DNA of 64,000 nucleotides, taken from the NCBI GenBank assembly GCA_016927855.1, contig JAFGLV010000049.1, forward strand, positions 1 to 64,000, in the 5' to 3' direction. A program made the position numbers and the translations under genes. Shown here piece after piece: positions 32,284 through 41,627 of this stretch. Numbering within the stretch: position 1 is the first letter of the stretch; every line of letters starts with the position of its first letter. The stretch comes from Sedimentisphaerales bacterium. Lineage in GTDB: Bacteria; Planctomycetota; Phycisphaerae; Sedimentisphaerales; Anaerobacaceae. Under the pieces are notes generated by a model. The model was given only the letters and a program-made list of their open reading frames with translations, had not been told where the DNA came from and ran no database searches.

Positions 32284-35148
32284 TCACAGCGTTTTGATGT
32301 ACTCGATCAGATCGTTGAGCTGATCCTTGGTCATGTCGTTGGTAACTCCGTGCTGGTCGTGCGGATTGTACCGCGTCCAGATTTCTTCCAGCGTCTCGGC
32401 GATACCGTTGTGCAGATAGGGAGCCGAGTCGTAGATGTTGTTCAGGTGCGGCGTGTCGAAGTGCGACTCGCGGTCGAATTGCAGCTTGGTGCCGATGTCG
32501 TGGCGCTGCCGGTCCGTATACAACGGCGGGCAGTGACACGTCACACAGCGGTTCTCCTTGGGGATCATCTGTCCGTCGTTGGCCATAGTGCGCTCGAACA
32601 CGATCTTGCCGCGGCGCTGGGCCTCGGTCAGCTCGGCGCCGAGCGGGCGATAGCGGTTCGGCGGTCGCGGAATCGTACAGATGTAGTTGTCCAGCGCCGA
32701 GAGCTCCTCCGGCGTGAACGGCTGAATCCGCGTGAAGAACACCGCCAGGCGCGGGCCGCACTGTCGCTGGAGACTCGGATTGGTGCCTTCCCATTTGAAC
32801 GGCGCCGTGTCGAGGATGCCGCGCAGCGTGCGGTTGTCCACTGGACTGACGCCGATCCCGTCCGGCTCGATGTCGTACGTCAATCCGTCCACGTGTCCAT
32901 CGGGATGGCAGGAGTGACAGGAGAACTGGCGGTGGAAAGTGATATCGGCACCGTGGAAGAGCCGCTCACCATAGCGGACTTTGGTGATAACTTTCGGACC
33001 GCCCAAGTCGATGCGTCCGACCGTTTCAAGTTTGTCCAGGTCGATGACGCTCACCGAATCGTCCAGGGCGTTCGCCACGAAGGCAATCTTTCCGTCAGGC
33101 GTAATGGTGATCCCGCGCGAACCGTACTCCACGTCGATGTGCTTGACGACGAATTCGGTCGGTTTGCCCAGATGGTTGGGAAAAACGTGCTCCCGCTCGT
33201 GCGCCGACGCGGAGGTGAGCATCTCTATGAGTTTGGCGATATCGACCACAGCGACACGATTCGATCCCGAACTGGTGACCAGCGCCCACTTTCCGTCCGG
33301 CGTGACAGCGACGTCGGCGGGATCGGGAAACGACGTGTTCGGCTCATCCAAAAGGACCTGGTCCACTTGGCCGTCCTGCCAGACGACACCGAGACCGTTG
33401 GTGATGGTCCAGCCTTGCATCAGGCGGGTCATCGGCACGAGGTTCTTTGTGCGGTTCAGCGTGATCAACGCGAACTTGCCGCTCGGATGCCAGGCGACGC
33501 CTTGCATCAGGTTCGCGGCCGGGACCACCCGGCGCTCGGTGACCACTCGCCGTGCGGCATCAATGACCGTCACCTCCGACATCGAAGGCTCGCGGAACGG
33601 AACGAACCGCGACAGGTTGTTAGTGACGTAGATGTCGGACCCGTCCGGTGCCAGAGACAACGACCAGGGACTGCGGCTGGCCGCGAGGCGCTTGGTCTCT
33701 CTCAGCGTCGCGGTGTCGATGATCGAAATGCTGTCGCCGGAGGTATTCAACACGTAGAGGAATGCTCCCGAGCGGTCGGTCAGGACCCCGTGGGGCTCGT
33801 CGCCCACCGGAATAGTCGCGATCTGCGTGCGCGAGACAACATCGACGACCGAGACGGTGTCATCCAGGCGATTGCTCACGAAGGCTCTCTGTCCATCGGG
33901 GCTGAACGCGACGTCTGTCGGATGCCGGCCGACCTCGATCTCCGCCACCTTCGCGCGGCTCGCAACGTCCACGACGATAGCAGTATGCGATGCTTCGCAG
34001 GTGACATAGAGCTCTCTGCCATCCGGCGTCAAGGCCAGGTTCAAGGGAGTCTTGTACCGAGGCGTCTCGGCGGCTTGCGCGAGCTTGGTCGGATGTGCGA
34101 TCTTGGCGAAGGCCTCCTCGTAGTCGAACGGTTTGTCGTGTGCGTTCTCGTGGCAGCTCAGGCAGGTCTGCCTCGTCACGTCCTTGAGCCCGGCGGTATG
34201 GGCCGCGCGCGCGTCGAGCATCCGCGCTTCCTGGGCATACTCGCTGCCGGCGCCGTGGCAGGCCTCGCAGCCGACGCCCTCGTGGACCCAGTACGAATCC
34301 CGCTGGCCACCGGCCGGCTCGAAGAAGGCACTGGCGTGACATTTCAAACACGCTTCGCTCGTCTGCGGCGATCCGCCTGTACCTTTTTCCTTGGCGATCT
34401 CGTAGGCGTGCTCGGTCGCGAGGGTGGCGAACGCGCGAGCGTGGGGACCCATCCGCCACTTGCTGAACTGGTAGCCCATCATCGGGCCCTTGTGACAGGC
34501 GGCGCAGGCGAAGACGCCGATATAGGCGGGATGGTGGTCGCCTGAATCTCCCTCTGGTAGCTTCGGACCGAGATCGTACTTCCAGGGACTGGGGGTCGGA
34601 TGGGCGACACGCTGCAACGCCTTGGCAATGTCGATCTGGGGCCGATTGTGAACCGCCACGTGCGAGCCCTTGGTCGCGTGGCAGACCATGCAATCCGATT
34701 CGGTCGGCATTTGCAGACCCGCGGCCATGGCTTTTTCGGGATTCACCATGACCGACTGGTCCATGTACTCGCTGCCTGGGCCGTGACATTGCTCGCACTG
34801 GACGCCGTCCTCGACGAAGAAGCCTTCATCCTTTTCCCACTCTTCCGCATGGGCGCCGGTCGCGTGACAGCCGAGGCACATCGGACTTTCCTGGGGCTCG
34901 CGCGGGATGCCGCTGAGCTCGACAATGGTTTTGGCCTCCGGCTTGGCCAGCACGGCGTAGGCGCGGGCGTGCTTCGAGCGCACCCAGAGGCTGCACTGGT
35001 TACCCATCCCGGCACCGTCGTGGCAGGTCGCGCAGGCTCTGACGCCAACATAGACGGGCTGCTTCTGCGCCAACTCGGCGCCTAATGCGGCGCCGGCGGC
35101 GAGCCCGACCGATAGTAGAGTAACAAGATGTCGGTGCATTTCGATCAC
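32284..35148 (-). CDS. Decahaem cytochrome / YVTN propeller / dihaem-peroxidase-like fusion (954 aa)
   Basis: Secreted c-type cytochrome with ten CXXCH motifs. The first eight form two tetrahaem modules at residues 39, 91, 118, 153 and 215, 267, 294, 329; the spacings 52/27/35 are identical, so the module was duplicated with a 176-residue period. It resembles cytochrome c554-like multihaem proteins. Residues about 365-720 are a YVTN/NHL-type propeller (SPDGQRAFVSNRLDDTVSVVD and similar repeats, each with PDG). Residues about 725-954 carry CHSCH (744) and CVTCH (868) with the order of dihaem cytochrome c peroxidase/MauG-like proteins (TLRGILDTAPFKWEG, HLNNIYDSAPYLHNG). Start GTG overlaps the upstream stop (GTGA); ATG 35139 is an alternative. 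Probably moves electrons between a substrate site and a peroxidase-like end. Confidence 0.93.
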   Translation of the reverse strand: MIEMHRHLVTLLSVGLAAGAALGAELAQKQPVYVGVRACATCHDGAGMGNQCSLWVRSKHARAYAVLAKPEAKTIVELSGIPREPQESPMCLGCHATGAHAEEWEKDEGFFVEDGVQCEQCHGPGSEYMDQSVMVNPEKAMAAGLQMPTESDCMVCHATKGSHVAVHNRPQIDIAKALQRVAHPTPSPWKYDLGPKLPEGDSGDHHPAYIGVFACAACHKGPMMGYQFSKWRMGPHARAFATLATEHAYEIAKEKGTGGSPQTSEACLKCHASAFFEPAGGQRDSYWVHEGVGCEACHGAGSEYAQEARMLDARAAHTAGLKDVTRQTCLSCHENAHDKPFDYEEAFAKIAHPTKLAQAAETPRYKTPLNLALTPDGRELYVTCEASHTAIVVDVASRAKVAEIEVGRHPTDVAFSPDGQRAFVSNRLDDTVSVVDVVSRTQIATIPVGDEPHGVLTDRSGAFLYVLNTSGDSISIIDTATLRETKRLAASRSPWSLSLAPDGSDIYVTNNLSRFVPFREPSMSEVTVIDAARRVVTERRVVPAANLMQGVAWHPSGKFALITLNRTKNLVPMTRLMQGWTITNGLGVVWQDGQVDQVLLDEPNTSFPDPADVAVTPDGKWALVTSSGSNRVAVVDIAKLIEMLTSASAHEREHVFPNHLGKPTEFVVKHIDVEYGSRGITITPDGKIAFVANALDDSVSVIDLDKLETVGRIDLGGPKVITKVRYGERLFHGADITFHRQFSCHSCHPDGHVDGLTYDIEPDGIGVSPVDNRTLRGILDTAPFKWEGTNPSLQRQCGPRLAVFFTRIQPFTPEELSALDNYICTIPRPPNRYRPLGAELTEAQRRGKIVFERTMANDGQMIPKENRCVTCHCPPLYTDRQRHDIGTKLQFDRESHFDTPHLNNIYDSAPYLHNGIAETLEEIWTRYNPHDQHGVTNDMTKDQLNDLIEYIKTL

Positions 35149-36785
35149 AGCTCCTTCGAATCGGACTTCGAGGGTTGCACGACTTTCAGTATCTGATCGG
35201 CGCGGACGTCTTTCAAGACCGTCGTGGTCTTGTCGCGCCAGTCGATCTCGACCACGTCGGCCGACGTCGCCTGGCCCAGGCCGAAGTGGCAGCGCGGGTC
35301 GGCCTGAGACAAATACCCGCGGACGGGAATGGCGTCTTGTATCTGGACGAGAGCGCCAGTCTTGACGGTGACGCGCGGGCCATACGCGAGACTCTTACCG
35401 TTGGCCAGTCTCAGGTCGATCATCAGCCAATGGTTCCTGTTGCCGCCGTCATTGCGCAGCAGACGGGGACTGTCGTTGAGGTTCACGACCAGCAGGTCGA
35501 GGTCACCGTCATTGTCGTAGTCGCCGAAGGTGGCGCCGCGTCCGACGTACTTCTTTCTGAAGTAAGGCCCGGACTTGTCCGCTACATCGATGAAGTTGCC
35601 CTTGCCGTCGTTACGCATCAGCACGTCTTCCTCGCTGTACTCGTGGTGAGCGTTGCCGTTGGCGACGAAGACGTCGAGGTGACCGTCGTTATCGTAGTCG
35701 AAGAGGACGCCGCCCCAGCCGGTGTACTGGCCGCACACGACCGCCAGGTTGCTCGCCGCGGTCTTGTCCTCGAAGTACTTCTCGCGGTTCATCAGCAGGC
35801 AGCCGTAGCCCATGTCGGGAACGTAAACATCCAACCAGCCGTCACCGTCGACGTCGCCCACCGCCGGCCCCATCGAGGAAACGCCTTGACCGCCTTCGCC
35901 GAAGGCCAGGCCCATCTCCAGTCCTTCGTTCGCGAAGCGTCCGCCGCCCAGATTGCGGAAGAAGTAATTCTCCATGCCGTCGTTCGGCACGTAGATATCG
36001 AGCCGTCCGTCGTTGTTCAGATCGGCTACCGCGGCGCTCATGGCGCGACCGTTCGGTTGGAGGATGCTGGCTTCCTTGGCAACATCGGTGAACGTTCCGT
36101 CGCCATTGTTGCGATAGAGTGCATCGGCCTGACCGCTGTAACTAAGCGGACCCGGATAGCCTGCCGCGGCGTAGAACGAGCGGAACTTGCCGCTGTCGTA
36201 TTCGAGGTAGTTCGCGACGTACACGTCCAGGTCGCCGTCGTCGTCGTAATCGAACCACGGTGCCGCCAGAGACCAGCGCGGGTCGGCCAGCCCCGACTCT
36301 CTCGAGATGTCGGTGAAGATCCCATCGCCGTTGTTGCGGTAGAAGACGTTCGGTCCGTAGTTGAGGACATGCAGGTCGAGGTCACCATCGTTGTCGAAAT
36401 CCGCCGACGAGCAGCCAAACCCGGATCCTTGGTCGCCGACGCCGGCCTCTTTGGTGACATCGGTGAAGGTCCCGTCGCCATTGTTGCGATACAGCGAGTT
36501 GGCCAGGTTGCCGCGCAGGCGTCGTCCCCGATTGTCGCTGACGTCCTGGAGCCAGCAGCCGTTGGGGAAATAGAGATCGAGGGTGCCGTCGTTGTTATAG
36601 TCGAAGAACATGGCGCCGGCGCCGGTGCCCTCTACGATGTTGCTTAGATCGAAATCACCGTAGCTGTGCTTGACGCGGATGCCGGCTTCCTGCGTGACGT
36701 CCGTGAAGGTCGGAAGCTCCTGGGCTGTCGCCGGCAGCACCACCAGGGAGAAAAGGACTATCGCGATTCCCACCGTTGCCTTCAC
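35145..36785 (-). CDS. CRTAC1-type FG-GAP/UnbV protein (546 aa)
   Basis: GTG 36785 follows GAGGA by 8 nt and begins a signal peptide ending LPATAQE. It also avoids the 72-nt overlap with the upstream gene that the longer frame would need. Seven FG-GAP/VCBS calcium repeats follow (DYNNDGTLDL, DFDNDGDLDL, DYDDDGDLDV, DLNNDGRLDI, DVDGDGWLDV, DYDNDGHLDV, DYDNDGDLDL), then ASPIC/UnbV at the C-terminus (GPRVTVKTGALVQIQD, HFGLGQATSADVVEIDWRD). Its stop overlaps the start of the decahaem gene, and 11 nt separate it from the dihaem gene upstream, so it is tightly coupled in the cytochrome cluster. It may provide a calcium-dependent scaffold. Confidence 0.92.
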   Translation of the reverse strand: MKATVGIAIVLFSLVVLPATAQELPTFTDVTQEAGIRVKHSYGDFDLSNIVEGTGAGAMFFDYNNDGTLDLYFPNGCWLQDVSDNRGRRLRGNLANSLYRNNGDGTFTDVTKEAGVGDQGSGFGCSSADFDNDGDLDLHVLNYGPNVFYRNNGDGIFTDISRESGLADPRWSLAAPWFDYDDDGDLDVYVANYLEYDSGKFRSFYAAAGYPGPLSYSGQADALYRNNGDGTFTDVAKEASILQPNGRAMSAAVADLNNDGRLDIYVPNDGMENYFFRNLGGGRFANEGLEMGLAFGEGGQGVSSMGPAVGDVDGDGWLDVYVPDMGYGCLLMNREKYFEDKTAASNLAVVCGQYTGWGGVLFDYDNDGHLDVFVANGNAHHEYSEEDVLMRNDGKGNFIDVADKSGPYFRKKYVGRGATFGDYDNDGDLDLLVVNLNDSPRLLRNDGGNRNHWLMIDLRLANGKSLAYGPRVTVKTGALVQIQDAIPVRGYLSQADPRCHFGLGQATSADVVEIDWRDKTTTVLKDVRADQILKVVQPSKSDSKEL

Positions 36786-36796
36786 GTTTATCGTCC

Positions 36797-38755
36797 TCAA
36801 TCGCTGCTGTCCTGAAGAGGTCTCATGTCGTCTGGGATCCCGTCCCAGAGGGCGCCCATATCGATCCACTCGACGAACGTTTGAATCTCGTCATCGGTCA
36901 GCGCGGGCCCACCGTCCGGCGGCATCTTCCGCACCGTTCTCGTATCGGCCGGTTCGTCCCAGGGCCTTGAGGTATTGCGCCCGTAAAGGTGCCAGATCAA
37001 GGGGCTGGTCCGGGCCCTTCCGGCGTGTACGTACCTGCCTTCTTCCGGCGTCTCGCCGGTCGCCAGCAGGCTCTCGTAACTGCGGCCAGGCTGGCCATCT
37101 CCGTTACCCAGACGCGGCGCCGCGTTCGCTCGACCATGGCATTGGGCGCACTTGGCGTCGATAATCGGCATCACGTCTCGGCGGAAATCGACCGTTCGCC
37201 TCTGCGCCGCAGGCAGCGTCAGCTTGATCGAGGGCTTGGCCACTGCCGCGACGAAGCGATTCTCGGGCGTCAATTCGGGGTCCTCATGACAGCCGATGCA
37301 GCCTTGCCTGGCGTAGTCCTTGGCCCAGATCCAGCCACAACTACGCAGCGCCATCCCATCGGCATCGAGGATCTGAAGCTCGACCGGCGTATTGGCCGGC
37401 ACTTCGATGTTGAAAGAGCCATCCCTCTCGACCGGGATGTCGCCCAGAATCCGGCGCTGAGCCAGGGGCGGAGTGCCCACGGGTTGGCTCCGTCCGTCGT
37501 CGCGCACCGGGATGCCTTCGAGGACTCGCAAGCGCTGGACCGAGCCCGGCGGCAGCCAGCCTGGTTTGAGGTCGGACGTGTAGACGTTCAGGCAGTAGAA
37601 CTTGCCGGTCAGTGCCGAGCTTTCCGGGTCTTCCGGAACCGCGGTAGAGCGCCCGTCCGGCTCCTTGCGAGGTCGCACCAGCTTCGCCTCGATATCATGA
37701 TATTCGGGATCGTCGAAGACCAGCTCGCTCGCGCCGGTGGCGGGATCGACGCGGTATACGCCATGCGTGCCAGACCCGTCGGCGGGCCGGCGCGAGACCA
37801 GTATCCGCCCGTCGGGCAGCGGAGAGGGCGAGTGGAACAAGCCGTCCGAGTCGTTTGTGATTTGCCGGTACGAGTGCAGCGGTCTACGCGTCTGGACGCA
37901 GGCAAGTCGTCCCGCGCCGTCCCAGGTGGCATCATCGGCCTCGACGAACACGGCCAGCCCGGCTTGGGTCACACAAGGCATTCGTTTGATGCGGCCGCCT
38001 TCGTAGCCGGCGTAGAGGGCATAGTCGGCGCCGTCGATGTTGACGCCCATGAGTGCCACCCGCCCAGTCAGTCCGTGGTCCAGCTTGGCCCGCTGCCAGC
38101 TCGCCAGGAGCAGCCGACCATCGTCCATCAGGAACGGGTCCATGTCGCCGGAGAGATTGTAGGTCAAACGGCGCGAGGCTGACCCGTCGAACTTGCAGGA
38201 ATACAGATCAGTCGCTCGCGAAGAACCACATTCGTTCAGTCTGTCCTGGCGTCTGACGTACGTGAGATGGTATTCGGGCTCCGATGGCACGCCTACCGGC
38301 TTGATGGTGTAGAGCGTCGATTGGTAGCCCGGGCTGCGGCAATCACCCTGGTCGCGCGTGATCTGACGTACCGACGTGCCGTCGAGTGCCATCTCATAGA
38401 TGTTCCAATTGTCCGCAGGGGCTTTCTTGCCGGCAAAAAGCAGACGCGTTGCGTCGAACGAAATGTCGGGATCGCAAGCGCTGTCGAAACCCTCGCTCAG
38501 GACTCCGGTCGATCCATCCGGCCGCAGAAGGACCAGCCGTGCTCCGCTCGCAGGAGACGCCCCCAGCAGTCCGTCAGCTACCGGCGCGGCTCTCAAGGGG
38601 ACTTGCACGAGAACCATGGCGCCATCTGCGGCGGCTTGGGCAAAAGCCCGAGGCGTGAAAACAGAAGACGCAAGACAGAGAACGGAGGACAGAAGACAGA
38701 TGACAGCGTAGGATGACGTCCGATTTCTGCGGGTGTAGCGGGAACTCAGACTCAT
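36797..38755 (-). CDS. Hydrazine-synthase-alpha-like propeller dihaem protein (652 aa)
   Basis: The signal peptide ends near TPRAFA. A PD40/WD40-like propeller (about 75-360) has SDACDPDISFDATRLLFAGK-like blades, with conserved Cys in DQGDCRSPGYQS and CGSSRATDLYSC. A beta region (about 385-465) follows, then haem motif CIGCH (486-490) and a C-terminal cytochrome c domain with CAQCH (536-540) and KMPPDGGPALTDDEI. This order is that of the hydrazine synthase alpha-subunit family, widespread in planctomycetes outside anammox. No HzsB or HzsC gene is present, so hydrazine synthesis is not implied. It is first in the six-gene cluster. The signal peptide is encoded by a purine-rich repeat (38655-38712). 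ATG 38755 is preferred to longer in-frame starts. Confidence 0.88.
   Translation of the reverse strand: MSLSSRYTRRNRTSSYAVICLLSSVLCLASSVFTPRAFAQAAADGAMVLVQVPLRAAPVADGLLGASPASGARLVLLRPDGSTGVLSEGFDSACDPDISFDATRLLFAGKKAPADNWNIYEMALDGTSVRQITRDQGDCRSPGYQSTLYTIKPVGVPSEPEYHLTYVRRQDRLNECGSSRATDLYSCKFDGSASRRLTYNLSGDMDPFLMDDGRLLLASWQRAKLDHGLTGRVALMGVNIDGADYALYAGYEGGRIKRMPCVTQAGLAVFVEADDATWDGAGRLACVQTRRPLHSYRQITNDSDGLFHSPSPLPDGRILVSRRPADGSGTHGVYRVDPATGASELVFDDPEYHDIEAKLVRPRKEPDGRSTAVPEDPESSALTGKFYCLNVYTSDLKPGWLPPGSVQRLRVLEGIPVRDDGRSQPVGTPPLAQRRILGDIPVERDGSFNIEVPANTPVELQILDADGMALRSCGWIWAKDYARQGCIGCHEDPELTPENRFVAAVAKPSIKLTLPAAQRRTVDFRRDVMPIIDAKCAQCHGRANAAPRLGNGDGQPGRSYESLLATGETPEEGRYVHAGRARTSPLIWHLYGRNTSRPWDEPADTRTVRKMPPDGGPALTDDEIQTFVEWIDMGALWDGIPDDMRPLQDSSD
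38655..38712. repeat. Degenerate GAAGACAGA-type repeat encoding a signal peptide
   Basis: The plus strand is a run of related purine units (AGAAGACGCAAGACAGAG, then AACGGAGGACAGAAGACAGA). Read on the minus strand in frame it encodes the hydrophobic core of the dihaem protein's signal peptide (ICLLSSVLCLASSVF). Confidence 0.45.
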
Positions 38756-38797
38756 TGGCGTTCTCACCATTGCGTGTCGGCTGGGACGTCCTGGTAG

Positions 38798-38816
38798 GGC
38801 GAGCGTCCCGCTCGCC
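38798..38816. repeat. GGCGAGCGTCCCGCTCGCC perfect hairpin repeat
   Basis: 8-bp perfect stem with a 3-base loop, preceded by TAG, in the 178-bp region before the dihaem gene. A related half (GTAGGGCGAGCATCCC at 43318-43333) lies inside the DUF1501 gene just after its Tat signal. Confidence 0.55.
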
Positions 38817-38933
38817 TGTCGTGCGGGGAAGCACAACCTGCGAACCCTCGCGATTATACAGAAATCAATGATGCCACACAAGGCCGATTGGACGCGGCTG
38901 GCGGCCGCACCCACCTCGCACCGCGCGTCCAAA

Positions 38934-41339
38934 TCACGGGGCCTGCCAGTTTGTGTTCACCAGACGCACCTCGCAGATTCGGGCCGTGCGTGAATCCGCC
39001 TGGGCCTGGAATCTGACTGTCAGGCGCCCATTCTCGGATTGCGCGAGGATTTCTGGATCGATGCGATAGCGAGCCTGCGCAAACAGCTCTTGGCTTCTAC
39101 GGTTCAGGCTGACCGTCGCGGTGGTTTTGTCGTTGACCAAGATGTCGAACCGTCTCCGGCGGTCCTGGGCGCCATAGGTCACCAGCAGATCGACCGGCAC
39201 GCCGGGCTTGGTGCGAAGCTCGTAGCTGAACCAGGCCGCGCTGTCGCGCCAATGCCTGCCCTCCAGCTCGCCGACCTCGGTCTGCTCGCCCTGGTAGGCA
39301 TGGTCCATCTCAGGCTGCTGCTCGCCCGCGACGACCTTGTCGAGCGTGTTCTGCTCCAGGACCAGCCTGGCCTGCTCCTCAGCCTTGAGCTGTTCGACAA
39401 CCTCTTCGTACTGCTCCGGCGTCGCTACGCGCCAGTACGACATGTACCGTGCATCGTGAACGCGGAAGAACGGGACCAGCTCCAGCGACTGGTATTTCTC
39501 GGGCCGGATCAGAGCGGACGCCGTGAAGGTCATCGGCTTGCCCTCAACCGGTTTGATCTGTGCGGACAGTGTCTCTGCGTCCTCGGTCACGAGCATCGGC
39601 GCCTCATTCAGCGGCACCAGCGGTCCGTTCGGGATGTGTACCCAGCGTCCCTCGCCCGCGCGGAGGCCCTCCAGGTCGTCCGTGCCGGTCTTGGCAGCTA
39701 GAACGATTGGGCCGTGAACGAGTGCGACGTAGTCGGAGCCGTCGGGCAAACGCTCGATCTCAGTGTGCATCGGCAGTTCGACGTCGATCCGGTCGCTTGT
39801 TCTCCAGGTGCGCGCGATTGGCACGTAGCTGCCAGGCCGCGCCTCGATCGACAGTGGCTCGCCGTTGACCTTGATGGAGAGCTTTCCCTCCTCGACCCAG
39901 GCGGGGTAACGGATCCTGATCGTCAGCGCTGTCGGCTGGACTGCCAACAGGCGCAGGCTGCTGCGCGGTTCATCCGGAAAAGACGTCACTTGCCCTACTT
40001 TCAGGCCTTTTTCCTTCCAGGTCAGCACCGAATCCACGAACAGATTCACGTAGAGACTGTCGGGCGAACGGGCATAGATGAATTGCCCGTACTTGCTGTG
40101 GTTCTCCATCCCACTGCCGACGCAGCACCAGAAGTGCATCTCAGGCTGGGAATAAACCCGGTAGTGCCTGGGCCGAATCGGGGTGAAATAGACGAATCCT
40201 GGGGTCTCCGGATGCTGGCTGGACAGGATATGATTGAACATGGCGCGCTCGTAGAAATCCGCGTAGCGCGCCTCCGGTTGGGCATAGAAGAGCAGCTCAC
40301 TGAGCCTGAGCATGTTGTACGTGTTGCAGGTCTCCGGCCCTTGGCGGTGCTCCAGCATGCCCTGGAAGTCATCGACCGGGTTGAAGTGCTCGCTGACGCT
40401 GTTGCCGCCGAGGGCAATCGAACGCTTGCTCGTGACGGCCTCCCAGAAGAACTCTGCTGCCTCATGCAGCGAGGTTTCGCCTGCCAGTTGCGCGATCCGC
40501 TGGAAGCCGACGACCTTGGGGATCTGCGTATTGGCATGCAGACCGGTCAGACGGTCCTGACGCTCAACCAGCGGATCCAGAATCTGGCGGTGGTTGAAAC
40601 GCTTCGCCAGGTCGAGGTACTTCTTCTCGCCTGTAATCGCGTAGACATCCGCGAAGACCTCGTTCAGACCGCCATGCTCGCTGCGCAGCATTTGCTGGAT
40701 CTGCTCGTCGGACAGTCCGCTGACGACCCCCATCCACCAGTCCGTGAGCTTGACCAAGACCTCTCTAGCCTGCTCGTTGCCGCCGATCAAGTAGGCATCC
40801 CGCAGGCCGGCCCAGAGCTTGTGCAGGTTGTATAGCGGAACCCAGCGTCCGTTGAGGCTGAAGGCTTGCGCGTCGATCTTGCCGCTGGCGATCTCATCCC
40901 ACAGTTGCTTGCTGTTGGGAACGCCTCCGACGTAGCCATTGCCGTTGCTCTGCTGGCAGGCCGCCAATTCTTGGACCATGTAGTCCAGCCGCCGCTGCAT
41001 CTCAGGATCGCCTGTCGCCGCTGCCATCTGGGCGAGAGCGGTCAGGTAGTGTCCGCCGACGTGCCCGCTGAGACCGCCGGATTCCCAGTCGCCGTACATC
41101 TCGGCCTTTGACTCCAGACCCGCCTCTTTGCGAAACGGCGCCAGGAACCGATTGGGATCGTGCGCCAGGATGTACTGGCGGACCACGTTTTGCGCTTGCT
41201 TGAAAGGCCCATTCAGCAGCCGGACATCGCGCAGGGCGAAAGGCTCGACCGCCGTCTGACCCTGCGTCGCCGGACACGCCACAAACCAGAGGACTATCGA
41301 GCACGCACCAATGAACGCTGCTGCCCAACGATTTCGCAT
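38934..41339 (-). CDS. GH127-family beta-L-arabinofuranosidase-type hydrolase (801 aa)
   Basis: Secreted enzyme: the signal peptide ends near ATQGQ. The (alpha/alpha)6 barrel has the family motifs HVGGHYLTALAQM, PLYNLHKLWAGLRDAY, SEHGGLNEVFADVY, GPETCNTYNMLRLSELLF and HFWCCVGSGMENHSKYG. The zinc and catalytic residues of GH127 are all present: Glu336, Cys338, Cys405 and Cys406, the last two containing the nucleophile. Two beta-sandwich domains follow; the C-terminal ~150 residues (after DHAYQGEQTEVGELEGRHW) are an added domain. It cleaves L-arabinofuranose units from glycans. ATG 41339 has AAGGG 6 nt upstream; the longer frame lacks a signal. It is transcribed away from the DUF1549 gene. Confidence 0.94.
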   Translation of the reverse strand: MRNRWAAAFIGACSIVLWFVACPATQGQTAVEPFALRDVRLLNGPFKQAQNVVRQYILAHDPNRFLAPFRKEAGLESKAEMYGDWESGGLSGHVGGHYLTALAQMAAATGDPEMQRRLDYMVQELAACQQSNGNGYVGGVPNSKQLWDEIASGKIDAQAFSLNGRWVPLYNLHKLWAGLRDAYLIGGNEQAREVLVKLTDWWMGVVSGLSDEQIQQMLRSEHGGLNEVFADVYAITGEKKYLDLAKRFNHRQILDPLVERQDRLTGLHANTQIPKVVGFQRIAQLAGETSLHEAAEFFWEAVTSKRSIALGGNSVSEHFNPVDDFQGMLEHRQGPETCNTYNMLRLSELLFYAQPEARYADFYERAMFNHILSSQHPETPGFVYFTPIRPRHYRVYSQPEMHFWCCVGSGMENHSKYGQFIYARSPDSLYVNLFVDSVLTWKEKGLKVGQVTSFPDEPRSSLRLLAVQPTALTIRIRYPAWVEEGKLSIKVNGEPLSIEARPGSYVPIARTWRTSDRIDVELPMHTEIERLPDGSDYVALVHGPIVLAAKTGTDDLEGLRAGEGRWVHIPNGPLVPLNEAPMLVTEDAETLSAQIKPVEGKPMTFTASALIRPEKYQSLELVPFFRVHDARYMSYWRVATPEQYEEVVEQLKAEEQARLVLEQNTLDKVVAGEQQPEMDHAYQGEQTEVGELEGRHWRDSAAWFSYELRTKPGVPVDLLVTYGAQDRRRRFDILVNDKTTATVSLNRRSQELFAQARYRIDPEILAQSENGRLTVRFQAQADSRTARICEVRLVNTNWQAP

Positions 41340-41627
41340 ATCGAACCCTTTCCCCGAGCTACCTGATACCGTGGAGCCGACCGACAGGCCGACACGCCCC
41401 ACACTGGCGGAATACGCCAATTAGAACAGAATTGTCTGACATCCTCAAGCCGATCCGGGTGGCATTGTTTCCGAACCGTTTCTCCACTTTCTGCGACCCG
41501 CGGGTGTTCATCGCTCGTGAGGTGCTGCCGTTTGAGTTTGCTTCTTCCATGCAATTGGCGGGGATTGCCGAGCGTCTTAAAGGCGAGGTTGTCTGGGTGC
41601 TTTGGGCTGGATTCGGAGTTGGGCGGC
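41340..41627. other. Divergent promoter region, GH127 / DUF1549 genes
   Basis: A 288-bp gap between divergent secreted-protein genes. I see the ribosome sites of both genes but no AraC-type half-sites like those at 12204 and 12644, and no sigma-54 promoter. Confidence 0.5.

Noticed and set aside
32350-36647. Long plus-strand frames at 32350-34545 and 35175-36647
   Set aside because: They mirror the decahaem and CRTAC1 genes; the repeated valine- and aspartate-rich patterns are the antisense of calcium-binding repeats.
36797-38755. Evidence for hydrazine synthesis (anammox)
   Set aside because: Only an alpha-subunit-like protein is present; there is no HzsB or HzsC, hydrazine dehydrogenase or nitrite reductase. 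The family occurs widely outside anammox.
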